A stretch of DNA of 64,000 nt, taken from contig CP093399.1 of assembly GCA_029027825.1 (NCBI GenBank), positions 4,030,001-4,094,000 on the forward strand, given 5' to 3'. Made by a program: the position numbers and the translations under genes. The notes under the pieces are model-generated. The model worked only from the letters and a program-made list of their open reading frames with translations, was not told where the DNA came from and ran no database searches. Numbering within the stretch: the stretch's first letter is position 1; each line of letters opens with the position of its first letter. Positions 62,398 to 64,000 of the stretch are shown here, piece after piece. This DNA comes from Rs1 sp029027825 (lineage in GTDB: Bacteria; Pseudomonadota; Gammaproteobacteria; Pseudomonadales; Balneatricaceae).

Positions 62398-64000
62398 TTA
62401 ATATATTGTTCTAGCGGCTTTTATTTCTGAAAGACGCTTGAAACAGTTGATAGCAATACCATTGATAGAATGCTGATCGTAACAATTATCGGCGTTGATT
62501 ACTCCGGCACTCATGCCCATCAGTAAAGATAAGCATTGGTCAACTGAATCTACCGCATAAACCAAAAAATCTCCTCTAGCGACCGCACTTAACACCTCTT
62601 GCTTTAGCATCATATTTCGAATATTCGCAATCGGCACAATCACACCTTGCGGCCCGCCGGCAAATTTTCTTTTCTTACAAACTTCAAAAAATCCTTCTAT
62701 CTTTTCGTTAACACCACCGATAGCTTGCACTTCACCATATTGATTAATTGATCCTGTAACCGCAAATGCTTGAGAAATAGCAATGTTTGTTAGGGAGGAT
62801 ATCAAAGCGCACACTTCAGCAAGGGATGCACTGTCACCATCGATAGCACCGTATGATTGCTCCATAGCGATGTTTGCAGAAATTTGAATAGCGAATCCCC
62901 TCGCATATTTAAAACCCAAATAACCGGAAAGAATCAACACCCCTTTAGAGTGTATTGATTGTCCAAGATCTGCTTCACGTTCTATATCAAGGATGCCCTG
63001 TTTTCCAGGATATACCGTGACAGTAATTCTCGCTGGCGTACCAAAAGAAACATCACCTATCTGCAGAATTGTTAATCCGTTACATTTACCAACTTTTTTT
63101 CCCCGGGTATGAATTAAAACGACATCATTGACAACATTATCGATAATCCTTTCGCTCAGGCGGCCTGTACGTGCTTCCTGAGCCTCTAAAGCAAGATTGA
63201 TATGCTTGCTACTCACTACGCTATCGCCGGCTTGTTTGCATTTATAATCAGCCTCGCAGAGTAAATCGACAATGTCTCCAATGTGCGATGAAAGCATGCT
63301 GGTGTCATCAGCGCTGCGCGAGCTATGTTCTATCAAGCGAACCACAGCATCTCTAGTAAAAGCCGCTAACCCTTCCTGATCAGCTAACGTTTTGATTAAC
63401 CGTGCGTAGTTACGGATAGAATCTATAGTTCTAGGAACAACTTCATCGAAATCCACTACCACTCGGAAAGTCTTTTCAAAGTCTGCGTCAAAATCTTGTA
63501 ACAGATAGAATGTACTTCGCGCACCTACTAAGGCAACCTTGACCTGGAAATCGACGGGCAACGGAGATTGCGAGATAGCACTTCCCGCAACATCTGAAGG
63601 AGATTCTATTCTTACTTCTTGGGCTTTTAGCGATCTTTTCAAAGCGGCGTACACATGTGGCATTTCAAGTAATTTTTCAGCGTCTATTACTAGGTATCCG
63701 CCGTTAGCTTTGTGCAATGTGCCCGGCCTAATCCTTAAATAAGAGGTAGCTAATACACTTAGGTCATTAGCTACTTCAACCCTACCAAATAAGTTCTCAT
63801 AGATAGGATGGGGATCGTAAATAACCGGGGCACCTTTAGTACGACTATTATCGACAAATAAGTTAATGCTATACCACTCTTGAAGCAACGCACGCCTGAC
63901 AGTATCTGTTAGAAGCTCTCCGCTTTTTTCATCATTCAAAAAATCTTCAGTATGATCAGCTAAATGAGCGAGCATCTTTAGATAATAAGCAGTTAATTTA
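62398..64000 (-). CDS. Lon-related ATP-dependent protease (AAA_32 / LonC-like), 5' end beyond window
   Basis: The frame stays open to the right edge, giving the C-terminal 534 or so residues of a protein usually near 800. The upstream part belongs to the AAA_32 ATPase-like domain (GYLVIDAEKLLEMPHVYAALKRSLKAQEVRIE; FDADFEKTFRVVVDFDEVVPRT). The C-terminal Lon protease domain has the catalytic Ser in DGDSASLAEVCALISSL and Lys in GGVNEKIEGFFEVCKKR, and GVIVPIANIRNMML. This is the form annotated as ATP-binding/Lon-family in many proteobacteria (YcbZ/LonH relatives). Met at 63975 is internal and should not be taken as the start. It is convergent with the chemoreceptor gene. Confidence 0.88.
   Translation of the reverse strand, partial: KLTAYYLKMLAHLADHTEDFLNDEKSGELLTDTVRRALLQEWYSINLFVDNSRTKGAPVIYDPHPIYENLFGRVEVANDLSVLATSYLRIRPGTLHKANGGYLVIDAEKLLEMPHVYAALKRSLKAQEVRIESPSDVAGSAISQSPLPVDFQVKVALVGARSTFYLLQDFDADFEKTFRVVVDFDEVVPRTIDSIRNYARLIKTLADQEGLAAFTRDAVVRLIEHSSRSADDTSMLSSHIGDIVDLLCEADYKCKQAGDSVVSSKHINLALEAQEARTGRLSERIIDNVVNDVVLIHTRGKKVGKCNGLTILQIGDVSFGTPARITVTVYPGKQGILDIEREADLGQSIHSKGVLILSGYLGFKYARGFAIQISANIAMEQSYGAIDGDSASLAEVCALISSLTNIAISQAFAVTGSINQYGEVQAIGGVNEKIEGFFEVCKKRKFAGGPQGVIVPIANIRNMMLKQEVLSAVARGDFLVYAVDSVDQCLSLLMGMSAGVINADNCYDQHSINGIAINCFKRLSEIKAARTIY

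Overview
The window is ordinary, gene-dense chromosome of a gammaproteobacterium, most likely a marine or brackish-water one. This is inferred from PhoP/PhoQ-type, RpoH, FtsYEX, ZnuABC-Zur, PrlC-YheV-Tag and long-form IlvA proteins, a sodium-coupled symporter of the VC_2705 subfamily with a CrbS/CrbR (MxtR/ErdR)-like pair, and gene neighbourhoods resembling Pseudomonas and Cellvibrio/Shewanella-like bacteria. I see no rRNA, tRNA, CRISPR array, prophage, plasmid gene or secretion/defence island. Both edges cut genes: glnE on the left and a Lon-like protease on the right.

Layout. 0-8.8 kb: glnE (partial), a CYTH protein, a DUF47/PiT phosphate-uptake pair, argA, a CheX-like/CheY pair, and an MTH1187 thiamine-binding-type protein. 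8.85-10.5 kb: a complete IS1380-family insertion sequence with terminal inverted repeats and a 5-bp target duplication. 10.7-19.2 kb: phoQ-phoP, ilvD, a DHH phosphoesterase, trmB, a DUF423 protein and rpoH. 20-27.9 kb: ftsX-ftsE-ftsY, a single-span protein of unknown function, rsmD, an exonuclease and a cNMP/CBS/DUF294 regulator. 28.4-35.2 kb: a probable acetate/carboxylate uptake and sensing locus (DUF4212 + VC_2705 symporter, then a CrbS-like hybrid kinase split by an in-frame TGA, then its CrbR-like regulator). 35.2-44.4 kb: a gamma-carbonic-anhydrase-like protein, prlC-yheV-tag, an Lrp regulator, a MATE pump, and znuB-znuC-zur divergent from znuA across a clear Zur operator. 44.5-50.2 kb: an iron-associated periplasmic cluster (DUF1513, imelysin, di-haem DUF1111, DUF1330, imelysin). 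50.8-64 kb: coaD, a ferredoxin, a DUF501 protein, recG-oxyR, an epimerase-like protein, a 40-residue membrane peptide, a MerR regulator, rpiA, ilvA, a membrane protein, a PAS chemoreceptor and the Lon-like protease.

The intergenic regions are unusually rich in small mobile repeats. One family (69-160 bp) carries the same ends as the IS1380 element. A second (162 bp, with shorter and decayed copies) occurs about six times. A CACAGAG-rich repeat occurs twice in inverted orientation 9 kb apart, and single copies of two other inverted-repeat elements are present. I found no convincing wholly new system. The best leads are the nonsense codon in the acetate-type sensor kinase, the IS/miniature-element relationship, a lost haem-ligating cysteine, the CheX-like/CheY module and an unusual P-loop in FtsY.
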